Shown: in pieces, positions 1 through 6,900 of the stretch | Layout of the letters: the number at the start of each line of letters is the position of its first letter | How positions within the stretch are numbered: the first letter of the stretch is position 1 | Source of the DNA: Gammaproteobacteria bacterium | Lineage (GTDB): Bacteria > Pseudomonadota > Gammaproteobacteria > Pseudomonadales > Pseudohongiellaceae | Length of the DNA stretch: 9,158 bases | Assembly: GCA_007571115.1 (NCBI GenBank) | Contig: RKSA01000108.1 | Span: forward strand, 1 to 9,158 | Direction: 5' to 3' | The notes under the pieces: generated by a model | The model's database searches: none | Seen by the model: only the letters and a program-made list of their open reading frames with translations | What the model was told of the DNA's origin: nothing | Translations under genes and position numbers: made by a program

Positions 1-182
1 ACCTTGAGGAAAGTCTTGCCATCGATGTGGCAGGCGATGAAATCCGCTCCCTGCCAATCGTCGGAAAGACGCAGGCAATTGAAGCCGTAGCCCGCAAGCC
101 GGGCAGCGATCTTCTGAAAGTTGCAATTCTCCTTTTGACGGGAGTTCAGGGCCTTGTAAGGCACGCGCTCAAACCGAAACAT
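1..182 (-). CDS. PD-(D/E)XK-like hypothetical protein, N-terminal part (runs off the window)
   Basis: An open minus-strand frame starts at ATG 182-180 and is still open at the left edge, giving 60 full codons. A strong ribosome binding site (AGGAAGGA, 191-198) lies 8 bases upstream, which supports this start. The protein begins MFRFERVPYKALNSRQKEN and contains DDWQGADFIACHIDGK and FLK near the edge. From memory this matches a widespread family of conserved hypothetical proteins whose next residues are usually VQLKGR. The Asp of GADF and that later QxK would be the metal-binding core of a PD-(D/E)XK nuclease-like fold. The second half of the active site lies outside the window, so nuclease activity cannot be judged. 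It is divergent from the ATPase/TOPRIM operon, with about 450 bp between the two starts. Coding and start are fairly sure; function is inference. Confidence 0.8.
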   Translation of the reverse strand, partial: MFRFERVPYKALNSRQKENCNFQKIAARLAGYGFNCLRLSDDWQGADFIACHIDGKTFLK

Positions 183-198
183 TTCACTGGTCCTTCCT

Positions 199-631
199 GA
201 CGCTCATTCTTGCATATGCCCAGTGGCTGCAGCATTCACCGGTCGCGCCAAGTTCGCCACCAAGGGCCGGAGGGCGAGTTTCGCAACCCCGCCAGCCTGC
301 TTTTGCCTTCTGCCCAGTAAGCAAGCAAGCAAGACGATGCAGCGTATTCAAGCTTATCGGGGGCCGCGACGCAAGTCGGCGAAATCCTGGGTGCAAAGCC
401 ACAAATGCGGCCTGGAGTTTGGCGATGCGTGGGACGGTCGGCCAATATCCTCGATGGGATTGCCTCGCGGCCTTGATGGCGTGTAAGGTAGACGCGTTCG
501 GGTTTCCGGCCCGATGCGATGGCCACGATGGGTGCGCAGATCTCGATGCCGGGCCGGGTTGGGGGCGGCAGCCTGCGCGGATCGCCGGGGCACGCGGCTC
601 GGGGGCGACCGGCACATGATATTCTGGTGAC
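199..631. other. Gene-free GC-rich intergenic stretch
   Basis: About 430 bp between the divergent gene starts at 182 and 632. Several frames stay open on both strands because stops are rare in this GC-rich sequence. None of them combines a good ribosome binding site, protein-like composition and a recognisable motif, so I call none of them a gene. The stretch includes a short AAGC tandem run (319-333). Translations of both strands look vaguely like short hypothetical proteins that recur in proteobacterial genomes, which could mean a dispersed non-coding repeat or an old insertion scar. That is only an impression. No clear promoter for either flanking gene was found. Confidence 0.5.
319..333. 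repeat. AAGC tetranucleotide tandem repeat
   Basis: AAGCAAGCAAGCAAG, nearly four copies of a 4-bp unit, sits in the gene-free stretch between the edge gene and the ATPase gene. The length is not a multiple of three per unit, but no coding frame appears to use it. Confidence 0.7.
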
Positions 632-636
632 ATGAT
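612..636 (+). repeat. Short direct repeat ACATGAT flanking the ATPase start codon
   Basis: ACATGAT occurs at 612-618 and again at 630-636, where the second copy contains the ATG of the ATPase gene. Only a weak purine-rich stretch (GGTGA) lies between them, almost touching the ATG, so the gene lacks a strong Shine-Dalgarno sequence. The repeat may be chance, or it may be a binding site that couples control to translation start. Confidence 0.4.
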
Positions 637-1888
637 CACATTGGTTGAAGCGTTGAACTACCGCTGCCTGCGCTATGCGCAGAGGCCGCTGGGCGCACTG
701 CAAGTGCTCGTCGGCCCCAATGCATCGGGCAAGACCACATTCATGGACGTCATCGGCCTGCTTGGCGACATCGTTTCCGACGGGCTCGATCCAGCCCTGG
801 AAAGGCGGACATCGACTCCCGGGGAGTTGCTCTTTCTGCGCAGCGGAGACGGGTTCGAGCTCGCCGTCGAGGCGAGAATCCCGGAGCGGCTTCGCGAGCT
901 GACCATGAAGCCGGAACTGGATGCGGTGCGATACCAGGTCTCGATCGGTTTCGACGAAACGCAGCGGCAGTTCGAGTTCAAGGGGGAAACGCTGCTATTG
1001 AAGAAGGCCGCGAGGCTGGCGCCATGTCAAAGAACGCTGTTCCCGATGGCTGCCTTGCCGCCACCATCACTGCTGGCAAGCATTCACAGCAACAGCAACA
1101 AGGTCATAATCAACAAGGTGCATCGCGGAAACGACAACTTCTATGCCGAGACCCGACCACCGAACAAGGGCTGGGCGCCTTCCTTCAGGCTTGGGCCGCG
1201 CAGGTCGGCGCTGGGCAACCTCGTCGCGGAAAGCGAATCCTTTCCCGTTGCCACATGGTTTCGCGAGCACCTGAGCGACGGCGTGCAGAAGCTCGTGCTC
1301 AACAGCGCCACGATCAAGCGCCCCAGCCCGCCTACCAGGGTATCGGGGTTTCTGCCGGACGGTTCCAATCTGCCCTGGGTTGCCGCGCGCCTGCGCAAGG
1401 AGCTGCCCGAGCGGCACAGGGCCTGGATCGAGCATCTGCGAACCGCGCTGCCCGAGCTGACGGACATAACGGCCATGGAGCGCCCGGAGGACTTGCACTG
1501 CTACATGGTCTACGAATATGCGGGGGGCCTGAAAGTGCCTTCCTGGCTGGTATCGGACGGGACGCTTCGCCTCACCGCGCTGACCCTGCCCGCCTATGCT
1601 GCCGATCTCCAGGGAACCTACCTCATCGAGGAACCCGAGAACGGAATTCATCCGAAAGCCATGTCTGCGGTGTACGACTCCCTGAGCTCGATGTACGGGG
1701 CACAGATCTTGCTGGCTACCCACTCGCCGGTCGTATTGAGCGCCGCCAGCCTTGACGACGTGTTGTGCTTCGCCAGGGACGGCCATGGCGCGACCGACAT
1801 CGTCCCCGGCGGCGAGCATCCCGATCTTCAGCAATGGCAAGGCGATGTCGATCTTGGCACATTACTTGCCTCCGGGGTGCTGGGATGA
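632..1888 (+). CDS. AAA family ATPase (AAA_21/OLD-like), MAD3-like defence ATPase
   Basis: A 418-residue ABC/SMC-type ATPase. Walker A is GPNASGKT at residues 28-35. An ABC-signature-like SDGTLRL lies at 308-314, Walker B with the catalytic acidic pair (LIEEPENGIHP) at 331-341, and the H-loop (ATHSP) at 362-366. The N-terminus MITLVEALNYRCLRY is typical of the family and supports the start despite a weak ribosome binding site. The middle of the protein (about 50-290) is variable. No membrane segment is seen, so it should act in the cytoplasm. The stop overlaps the start of the next gene as ATGA, which implies translational coupling and a shared complex. From established knowledge, ATPases of this type paired with a small TOPRIM-like partner occur in anti-phage systems (PARIS, OLD/Gabija-like, and MAD3/MAD4 of the methylation-associated defence system). 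The defence role here is inference. ATPase identity is very sure; the subtype is moderately sure. Confidence 0.9.
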   Translation: MITLVEALNYRCLRYAQRPLGALQVLVGPNASGKTTFMDVIGLLGDIVSDGLDPALERRTSTPGELLFLRSGDGFELAVEARIPERLRELTMKPELDAVRYQVSIGFDETQRQFEFKGETLLLKKAARLAPCQRTLFPMAALPPPSLLASIHSNSNKVIINKVHRGNDNFYAETRPPNKGWAPSFRLGPRRSALGNLVAESESFPVATWFREHLSDGVQKLVLNSATIKRPSPPTRVSGFLPDGSNLPWVAARLRKELPERHRAWIEHLRTALPELTDITAMERPEDLHCYMVYEYAGGLKVPSWLVSDGTLRLTALTLPAYAADLQGTYLIEEPENGIHPKAMSAVYDSLSSMYGAQILLATHSPVVLSAASLDDVLCFARDGHGATDIVPGGEHPDLQQWQGDVDLGTLLASGVLG

Positions 1889-2502
1889 CGAAGGATCTGC
1901 TGGTTCTGGCAGCGGACAGGAACATGGAGCACGCCGTGAAAGGACTGCTCTCGAGGCCGGAAGCTTTGCGCATCCGGCCAATCGAGGCTGACATCCTGGT
2001 TCACCCGCGGCGCGACCCGGGCTGTGTGCGAGAAGGAGTCAGGTTCCTTTCCAATTTGTCGCAGCGATATCGCCACGGTTTGCTGATGTTCGACCATCAG
2101 GGAAGCGGCAGGGAGCAAGAGCAACCCGAAGCGCTGCAAGAATCTGTCGAGAAGGACTTTTCCCGCTCCGCTTGGGGTGATCGGGCGCGAGTCATCATCC
2201 TGGCGCCTGAGCTCGAGGCATGGATCTGGAGCGGCTCGCCTCATGTGGACGATGCCGCCGGGTGGTCAGGACGCAAGCCTCCGCTCCGCGCCTGGTTGCG
2301 AAATCGCGGTCTGTTGGCGGGGGATCTGACCAAGCCCTCGCAACCCAAGAAAGCCTTTGAGGCAGCCTTGCGAGAGGCGCGAAAGCCGCGCAGTTCCTCT
2401 TTGTATCGGCAAATCGCCGAGAAAGCGTCTTTGCAAAAATGCGAAGACAAATCATTCCGGAAGTTCAAGTCCTTATTGCAGGACTGGTACCCGGAACGCT
2501 GA
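1885..2502 (+). CDS. TOPRIM/DUF4276-like small protein, MAD4-like partner of the ATPase
   Basis: A 205-residue protein whose ATG overlaps the ATPase stop (ATGA). The frame is open further upstream, but that part only overlaps the ATPase gene out of frame, so 1885 is the sensible start. The N-terminal strand LLVLAADRNMEHAV (5-18), the strand LLMFDHQGSG (66-75) and the motif APELEAWIW (107-115) recall TOPRIM-like DUF4276 proteins. These end, as here (about 186-201), with a C-x-SF-type motif. Such partners are thought to be the effector nuclease-like subunit activated by the ATPase. An oddity is Gln72 in FDHQG, where I recall an acidic residue in relatives (DHEG), so catalysis could be altered. 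No membrane segment is seen. An imperfect inverted repeat covers the stop codon. Family assignment rests on pattern memory; coding status is firm. Confidence 0.8.
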   Translation: MTKDLLVLAADRNMEHAVKGLLSRPEALRIRPIEADILVHPRRDPGCVREGVRFLSNLSQRYRHGLLMFDHQGSGREQEQPEALQESVEKDFSRSAWGDRARVIILAPELEAWIWSGSPHVDDAAGWSGRKPPLRAWLRNRGLLAGDLTKPSQPKKAFEAALREARKPRSSSLYRQIAEKASLQKCEDKSFRKFKSLLQDWYPER

Positions 2503-2511
2503 CGTTCGGGG
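2490..2511 (+). terminator. Imperfect inverted repeat over the stop codon of the TOPRIM-like gene
   Basis: CCC-g-GAACG, a 4-base loop CTGA, then CGTTC-g-GGG: a 9-position stem with one G-G mismatch. The stop codon TGA lies in the loop. No T-run follows, so it is not a standard intrinsic terminator. It may protect the 3' end of the operon mRNA or pause polymerase. Confidence 0.35.
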
Positions 2512-2570
2512 GTGGATGCCCGATCTTCCTGGCCCTCGGTGTGGACGATGTCCGAGAGCCGCTCGGCGCT

Positions 2571-2737
2571 CCCGGCGATGTTCATGAGATCGCGCAGCCG
2601 CGCTCCCTTGAGCGAAAGGCCGAAGCGCTGGCGCATGGCGTTGAGGTCGATCCTGTGGCCATGATGCCCCGCGACCATCGCCAGGCAAGCCAGCCCGCAC
2701 TCGGTCGCCTCGCCTCGCCTTGCAGGATCGGTTTCAA
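2571..2737 (-). pseudogene. 5' remnant of a C39 peptidase-containing ABC exporter
   Basis: Minus-strand translation gives LKPILQGEA, then after a frame change TECGLACLAMVAGHHGHR and RFGLSLKGARLRDLMNIAG. This is the N-terminal part of the C39 bacteriocin-processing peptidase domain of ABC exporters, including the oxyanion Gln (LQGEA) and the catalytic Cys (ECGLAC). The two parts are in different frames because (TCGCC)3 at 2705-2719 carries one copy too many; removing 5 bp restores a continuous frame. The likely start is TTG at 2737-2735, with a GGGTG stretch upstream and an in-frame stop just before. Similarity ends abruptly after the IAG codons, where LxLxxRxLRLE would be expected. The catalytic His/Asp, membrane and ATPase domains are missing. 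It is a dead fragment in the same direction as the three membrane-protein genes upstream. Family identification is strong. Confidence 0.85.
2705..2719. repeat. Three tandem copies of TCGCC causing a frameshift
   Basis: TCGCCTCGCCTCGCC inside the C39 peptidase fragment. Two copies would keep the reading frame LQGEATECG open; the third copy shifts it. This fits replication slippage as the inactivating event. Confidence 0.85.
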
Positions 2738-2755
2738 CGCATCACCCGGTCAGAC

Positions 2756-2777
2756 GGCCGGTTGGAAGCGGCCTTTT
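2756..2777 (+). terminator. Weak intrinsic terminator-like hairpin
   Basis: GGCCG, 8-base loop, CGGCC, then TTTT followed by CTAT. The stem is only 5 bp and GC-rich. The T-run is downstream on the plus strand, so it would stop plus-strand transcription coming from the ATPase/TOPRIM operon about 250 bp upstream. On the minus strand it lies between the stop of the four-helix membrane gene and the C39 remnant and has no T-run there. Confidence 0.4.
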
Positions 2778-3317
2778 CTATATCCACTTTTTCAGCAGGA
2801 AGAAGGATGCAGCAAAGCAAATCGGGAATTTCACCAGGGAAAGCAAGAAAAAAAGCGAATTCCCGCTTAACTCAATGGAAAAAATTCCAAGAAAGGCTCT
2901 TACCAAGTTGGGCAGGCCAAAGTCTATCAAATGCACAAAGACATTACTGACCACTACGATAAAGCCCGAAATTGAAATTGCAAAAATCAAAGATATTGTG
3001 ATGTATATCAATGGGCATTTTGCTTCTTCTCCAACATGGAAAAACCCCTTGCTGACCTGAATAGTGACCTTCGATTTTAGAATTTCAACGTATGACATTT
3101 TCCTTATTCGAGAAGCTGTTGCAGGGCTTGGATATGCCAGAAGCAACAACATCGAAGAAAATGCAGCCAAAAACAAGTTGTATAAGACAAAAAACTCGCT
3201 GCTTGCAAGAAATGGATTAAGCTCGCGCTCCGTTCCTATGATGGACTCCGGATAGAGAGTGGTCAAAATATCTCCCAAGAACCCGACATTCAAAAAAATC
3301 AGCAAGAACCATTTCAT
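2778..3317 (-). CDS. Four-helix membrane protein with DUF5658-like motif
   Basis: 179 residues starting at ATG 3317-3315 (MKWFLLIF), chosen because GGAAGG (3324-3329) lies 6 bases upstream. An ATG 21 bases earlier has no such site. Hydrophobic spans are at about 3-21, 43-61, 103-128 and 155-175. A polar loop at 65-100 lies between spans 2 and 3. The motif GDILTTLYPESIIGTEREL followed by NP (15-35) resembles the D-x-x-T-T...G-x-E-x-N-P signature I associate with DUF5658 membrane proteins of unknown function. It is the last of three same-strand membrane genes and ends 40 bp before the C39 exporter remnant. An immunity or export-accessory role is possible but speculative. Coding is convincing; function is unknown. 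Confidence 0.75.
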   Translation of the reverse strand: MKWFLLIFLNVGFLGDILTTLYPESIIGTERELNPFLASSEFFVLYNLFLAAFSSMLLLLAYPSPATASRIRKMSYVEILKSKVTIQVSKGFFHVGEEAKCPLIYITISLIFAISISGFIVVVSNVFVHLIDFGLPNLVRAFLGIFSIELSGNSLFFLLSLVKFPICFAASFFLLKKWI

Positions 3318-3363
3318 GCCAAACCTTCCACAAATCAACGAAACAGCGAATAGTAACCGTCCA

Positions 3364-3513
3364 CTAGCCTGCTTGCGTTGCGTCTATAAACCCCAGGATA
3401 AAAGCCGGGATAGAAAGAATGATTAAAACAAGAATAAGCCATCGTTGGGTTGAAATGGAAATAGCCCATCGTTCTTCTTCCATGGCCCACTTCATGATTC
3501 GTTTCATGTTCAT
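3364..3513 (-). CDS. Small single-span membrane protein (49 residues)
   Basis: The start at ATG 3513-3511 (MNMKRIMKWAMEEERWAI) is set by GAGGG at 3521-3525, 7 bases upstream. A longer frame from 3555 has no such site. The N-terminal half is charged and amphipathic, and one hydrophobic span covers about 25-42 (LILVLIILSIPAFILGFI). The tail is short (DATQAG). The stop is 46 bp before the start of the four-helix protein. I do not recognise the family. The basic N-terminus and single helix fit a small membrane regulator, a toxin-like peptide or a peptide-export substrate. No Gly-Gly leader motif is present. Confidence 0.6.
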   Translation of the reverse strand: MNMKRIMKWAMEEERWAISISTQRWLILVLIILSIPAFILGFIDATQAG

Positions 3514-3593
3514 GTCATTTCCCTCTTCCCACGCAGAACCGATCGACCTGACCATAAATTATCCATCTCACAGCTAATCATCCAGCGCTTCTT

Positions 3594-3758
3594 TTACCCG
3601 AACCAGAATATGCCCCTCCCAATCACGTATCCGAGATAATATCCCGCTGCTAGAGCGACCATAACTTTTACTATGCCAATTCCCATACCAACCACAACAG
3701 GCCCTTCCCGAAGGGATGCTTTGTGATCTTCCCGGGCCAACTCTCTGATCTCGTTCAT
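3594..3758 (-). CDS. Small glycine-rich single-span membrane peptide (54 residues)
   Basis: The start at ATG 3758-3756 (MNEIRELAREDHKASLREGP) is preceded by AAGGGGG 5 bases upstream. The first 20 residues are charged and helix-like. The rest is hydrophobic with regularly spaced glycines (VVVGMGIGIV, AAGYYLGYVIGRG) and ends FWFG. Glycine zipper-like GxxxG spacing and the aromatic end resemble pore-forming or bacteriocin-like peptides, but no double-glycine cleavage site follows the leader-like part. A promoter with 17-bp spacing lies about 65-95 bp upstream. An overlapping frame starting at 3804 (MASWPNSQ) has a purine stretch close to its ATG but looks less protein-like. Family not recognised. 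Confidence 0.65.
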   Translation of the reverse strand: MNEIRELAREDHKASLREGPVVVGMGIGIVKVMVALAAGYYLGYVIGRGIFWFG

Positions 3759-3822
3759 TTTGGCCCCCTTCAGCCGAAACTTGAGAATTCGGCCAAGATG
3801 CCATACCTCCCTCCCCTTGCCA

Positions 3823-3851
3823 AGCATAATTTCATTAAATTTTTGTGACAG
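3823..3851 (-). promoter_or_regulatory. Predicted sigma70-type promoter for the 54-residue peptide gene
   Basis: On the minus strand: -35 CTGTCA (3846-3851, 4 of 6 matches), a 17-base spacer rich in A/T, and -10 TATGCT (3823-3828, 4 of 6 matches). It leads into a roughly 60-base leader before the ATG at 3758 and could transcribe all three minus-strand membrane genes. Confidence 0.5.
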
Positions 3852-3956
3852 CGGGCGCTGCCGGCCGTTGCTGAGGGGTAGCCATTCGCGATGCCCGTTG
3901 CAAAATGGGCGGGGCTTCTCTACCTTGGGGCTGTGCGTGGTTTTGGCGGGGGCTCG

Positions 3957-6900
3957 ATGTCTCTGGAAGATTTTCATCCGGCTTGCCGGCGCTGGTTCGA
4001 GCAGCAGTTCGAGGCGCCGACCCAGGTGCAGGTCGATGCCTGGGAAGCGATCCGGCGCGGCAGCGATGTCCTGATCGCTGCGCCGACTGGCAGCGGCAAG
4101 ACGCTGGCGGCGTTTTACGCGAGCCTTGACCGGCTGGTTCGCCAGCACGATGCGTCTTTTGCCGACGGCGGTGGTAGCGGCGATGGCAGCGGTGGCGGTG
4201 TGCAGATTCTGTATGTTTCGCCGTTGAAGGCGCTGAACAACGACATTCAGCGCAATTTGCGAATTCCGCTTGCCGGAATCGCCGAATTGCTCGGCGAGGC
4301 TGCGCCCGAGATCAGCGTCGCCGTTCGAACCGGCGACACTCCCGTCGACGAGCGCCGCAGGATGGCAGCGAGGCCACCGCAGATTCTCGTGACCACTCCC
4401 GAGTCGCTCTACCTGCTGCTGACGAGCGTTTCGGGCCGCGCGATGCTGCGTTCGACGGCGACGCTAATCGTCGACGAAATCCACGCCATGCTTGGGGACA
4501 AGCGCGGTTCGCACCTGGCTCTTTCCCTCGAACGGCTGGAGAATCTCATTGCCGAGGCGGGCGGAAGGGGCTTGCAACGCATCGGACTTTCGGCGACGCA
4601 GAAGCCCGTGGCGACGGTTGCGAACTATCTGACCGGCGTGGCGCCTGCCGCTGCGGTTCCTGCCACCCCAAGGCCTCCATGCACGATCATCGATTCGGGC
4701 TTCCAGCGCGCGATGGAGCTTGCGATCGAGGTTCCCGGCGCCCCGCTGTCGGCGGTGATGAGCGCCGAAGTCTGGGAAGAGCTTTACCAGCGCCTGATCG
4801 AGCTCGTCGAGACGCACGAGACCACCCTGGTCTTCGTCAATACGCGGCGCCTCTCCGAACGGCTCGCGCTGGCGCTCAGTGAGCGCCTAGGCGAGGGAAT
4901 CGTCAGTGCGCATCATGGCAGCATGAGTCGCGACGATCGCTTTGCCGCCGAGCAGCGACTGAAGGAAGGAAGCTTGCGAGTGCTCGTGGCGACGGCCTCG
5001 ATGGAGCTCGGCATCGACATCGGCCACGTCGACCTGGTGGTGCAGTTTTCCTCGCCGAAACGCATCGCAGCCCTCCTGCAACGCGTCGGCCGCAGCGGCC
5101 ATTCGATCGACGGAACGCCGAAAGGAATCCTGTTCCCCTTGAGCCGCGACGACCTGGTCGAAGCCGCTGCCTTGCTCGCTGCGGTTCGCGCCGGGGAGCT
5201 CGACCGCATCGAGATTCCGCAGCAGCCTTTGGACATCCTCGCCCAGCAACTCGTCGCCGAAGTCGCCATGGCCGAGGACGGGATCGAGCTCGATGCGCTG
5301 TACGAGCTGGCGCGACGCGCCTGGCCGTACCGGAATCTCGAACGTTCCGGGTTCGATGAAGTGGTGCGGATGCTCGCCGAAGGCCATGCCACCCGGCGCG
5401 GCCGACGCGGCGCCCTGTTGCATCTCGACGCAATCAACGGTCGCGTGCGACCGAGGCGAAGCGCCAGGTTGATCGCCCTGACCAATGGCGGAGCGATTCC
5501 CGACATGTTCGAGTATCAAGTCGTTCTCGACCCCCAGGACGTCGTGGTCGGCAGCTTGAACGAGGATTTCGCCCTCGAAGCGCTTCCCGGCGACGTGTTC
5601 ACGCTGGGCAGCCATAGCTGGCAGTTGATCCGCATCGACGGCCTCAAGGCGCGGGTGCGCGACGCCCACGGCGCGCGGCCAGGAATCCCGTTCTGGTTTG
5701 GCGAGGGGCCGGGGCGCAGCGAGGAATTGTCAGAAGCGGTATCGGCCTTGCGCAGGAGGATCGCGAAGCTGCTCGCCGAAGGCGGCACGGCGGCTGCCAT
5801 CGGCTGGCTGAGCAGCGAAATCGCCTTGGGCGCCGCAGCGGCAGAGCAGCTCACGGGCTATCTCGATTCCGGCCTGCGCAGCCTCGGCGTGATGCCGAGC
5901 CGCGAGACCATCGTCATGGAGCGGTTCTTCGACGAGGTCGGCGACATGCACCTGGTCGTTCATGCGCCTTTCGGCAGCCGCCTCAACCGCGCCTGGGGCC
6001 TAGCCCTGCGCAAGCGCTTTTGCCGCTCGTTCAATTTCGAATTGCAGGCTGCGGCCAACGACGACAACATCGTGCTGTCGCTCGGTTCGGTGCATAGCTT
6101 TCCCCTCGACGAGGTGTTCCGCTATCTGAACAGCAAGACCGTTCGCGAAGTCGTGATCCAGGCGATGCTCGACTCGCCGATGTTCGAGGTTCGCTGGCGC
6201 TGGAATGCGACCCGCTCGCTGGCGATCCAGCGCAATCGCTGTGGCCAGCGCGTGCCTCCCCAGTGGCAGCGCATGGACGCCGAAGACCTCATCGCCCACG
6301 TCTTCCCCGACCAGATTGCCTGCCAGGAGAACCTCTCCGGCAAGCGCGAAATTCCCGATCATCCGCTCGTTGCGCAGACGATCGACGACTGCCTCAGCGA
6401 AGCCATGGACGTCGATGGGCTGATCGCGCTGCTTGCGGACATGGAGCAGGGCAGGCGAACGCTCGTCAGCCGCGACTTGCGCGAGCCTTCGCCCTTCGCC
6501 CAGGAAATCATCAATGCGCGGCCCTACGCATTTCTTGACGATGCGCCATTCGAGGAGCGCCGCACCAATGCCATCCGCAACCGCTCGTGGCTCGACCCGG
6601 CCGAAATCGAGGATTTCAGCGTGCTCGACGAGCAGGCCATCGATCGCGTCAGAAGCGAGGCCTGGCCACTGGTGACGAATGCCGAAGAGCTGCACGATGC
6701 CTTGCTCACGGTCGCTTGCATGACCCAGGGAGAATTCGCCCGCTGGGAAGCCTTTGGCGGCGAATTGCAGCGGCAGGGAAGGATCTGCCAGTGCGGCGAG
6801 CTGTGGCTGGCGACGGAAATGCTGCCGCGTTTCCGCGCACTTTTTCCCGAAGCGGCTGCCGGGCTGCCTTTGCCCGGCTTCCTCGACAACGAGCGCTGGA

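Larger units (their letters stand above)
2774..3890. other. AT-rich island with three minus-strand membrane-protein genes
   Basis: Base composition drops sharply from about position 2774 to about 3850 compared with the GC-rich DNA on both sides. Codon use in the genes here (many AAA, ATT, TTT) differs from lhr and the ATPase. All three recognisable genes run on the minus strand and encode membrane proteins, with gaps of 80 bp and 46 bp between them. This fits recent acquisition. No transposase, integrase or attachment site is visible. Confidence 0.65.

Noticed and set aside
184..703. Overlapping long minus-strand frames upstream of the ATPase gene
   Set aside because: They extend into the ATPase start region, show Arg/Pro/Ala-biased composition typical of antisense frames in GC-rich DNA, and lack good ribosome binding sites or motifs.
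2439..2870. Plus-strand frame of 143 residues after the TOPRIM-like gene
   Set aside because: Its middle part is the antisense of the C39 peptidase fragment, and the frame spans the composition boundary at about 2774.
3594..3758. Classical double-glycine leader bacteriocin precursor
   Set aside because: No GG, GA or GS cleavage site follows the leader-like N-terminus, so a standard C39 substrate call is not supported.
3574..3804. Minus-strand frame of 76 residues starting MASWPNSQ with a purine-rich stretch upstream
   Set aside because: It overlaps the better-supported 54-residue peptide gene, is Gly/Ser/Arg-biased without a clear fold, and the purine stretch nearly touches its ATG. Kept only as an alternative.
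3891..3956. Longer N-terminus for Lhr from ATG 3891
   Set aside because: The extra 22 residues do not resemble Lhr, while MSLEDFHP at 3957 matches the usual N-terminus and has a purine-rich ribosome binding site.
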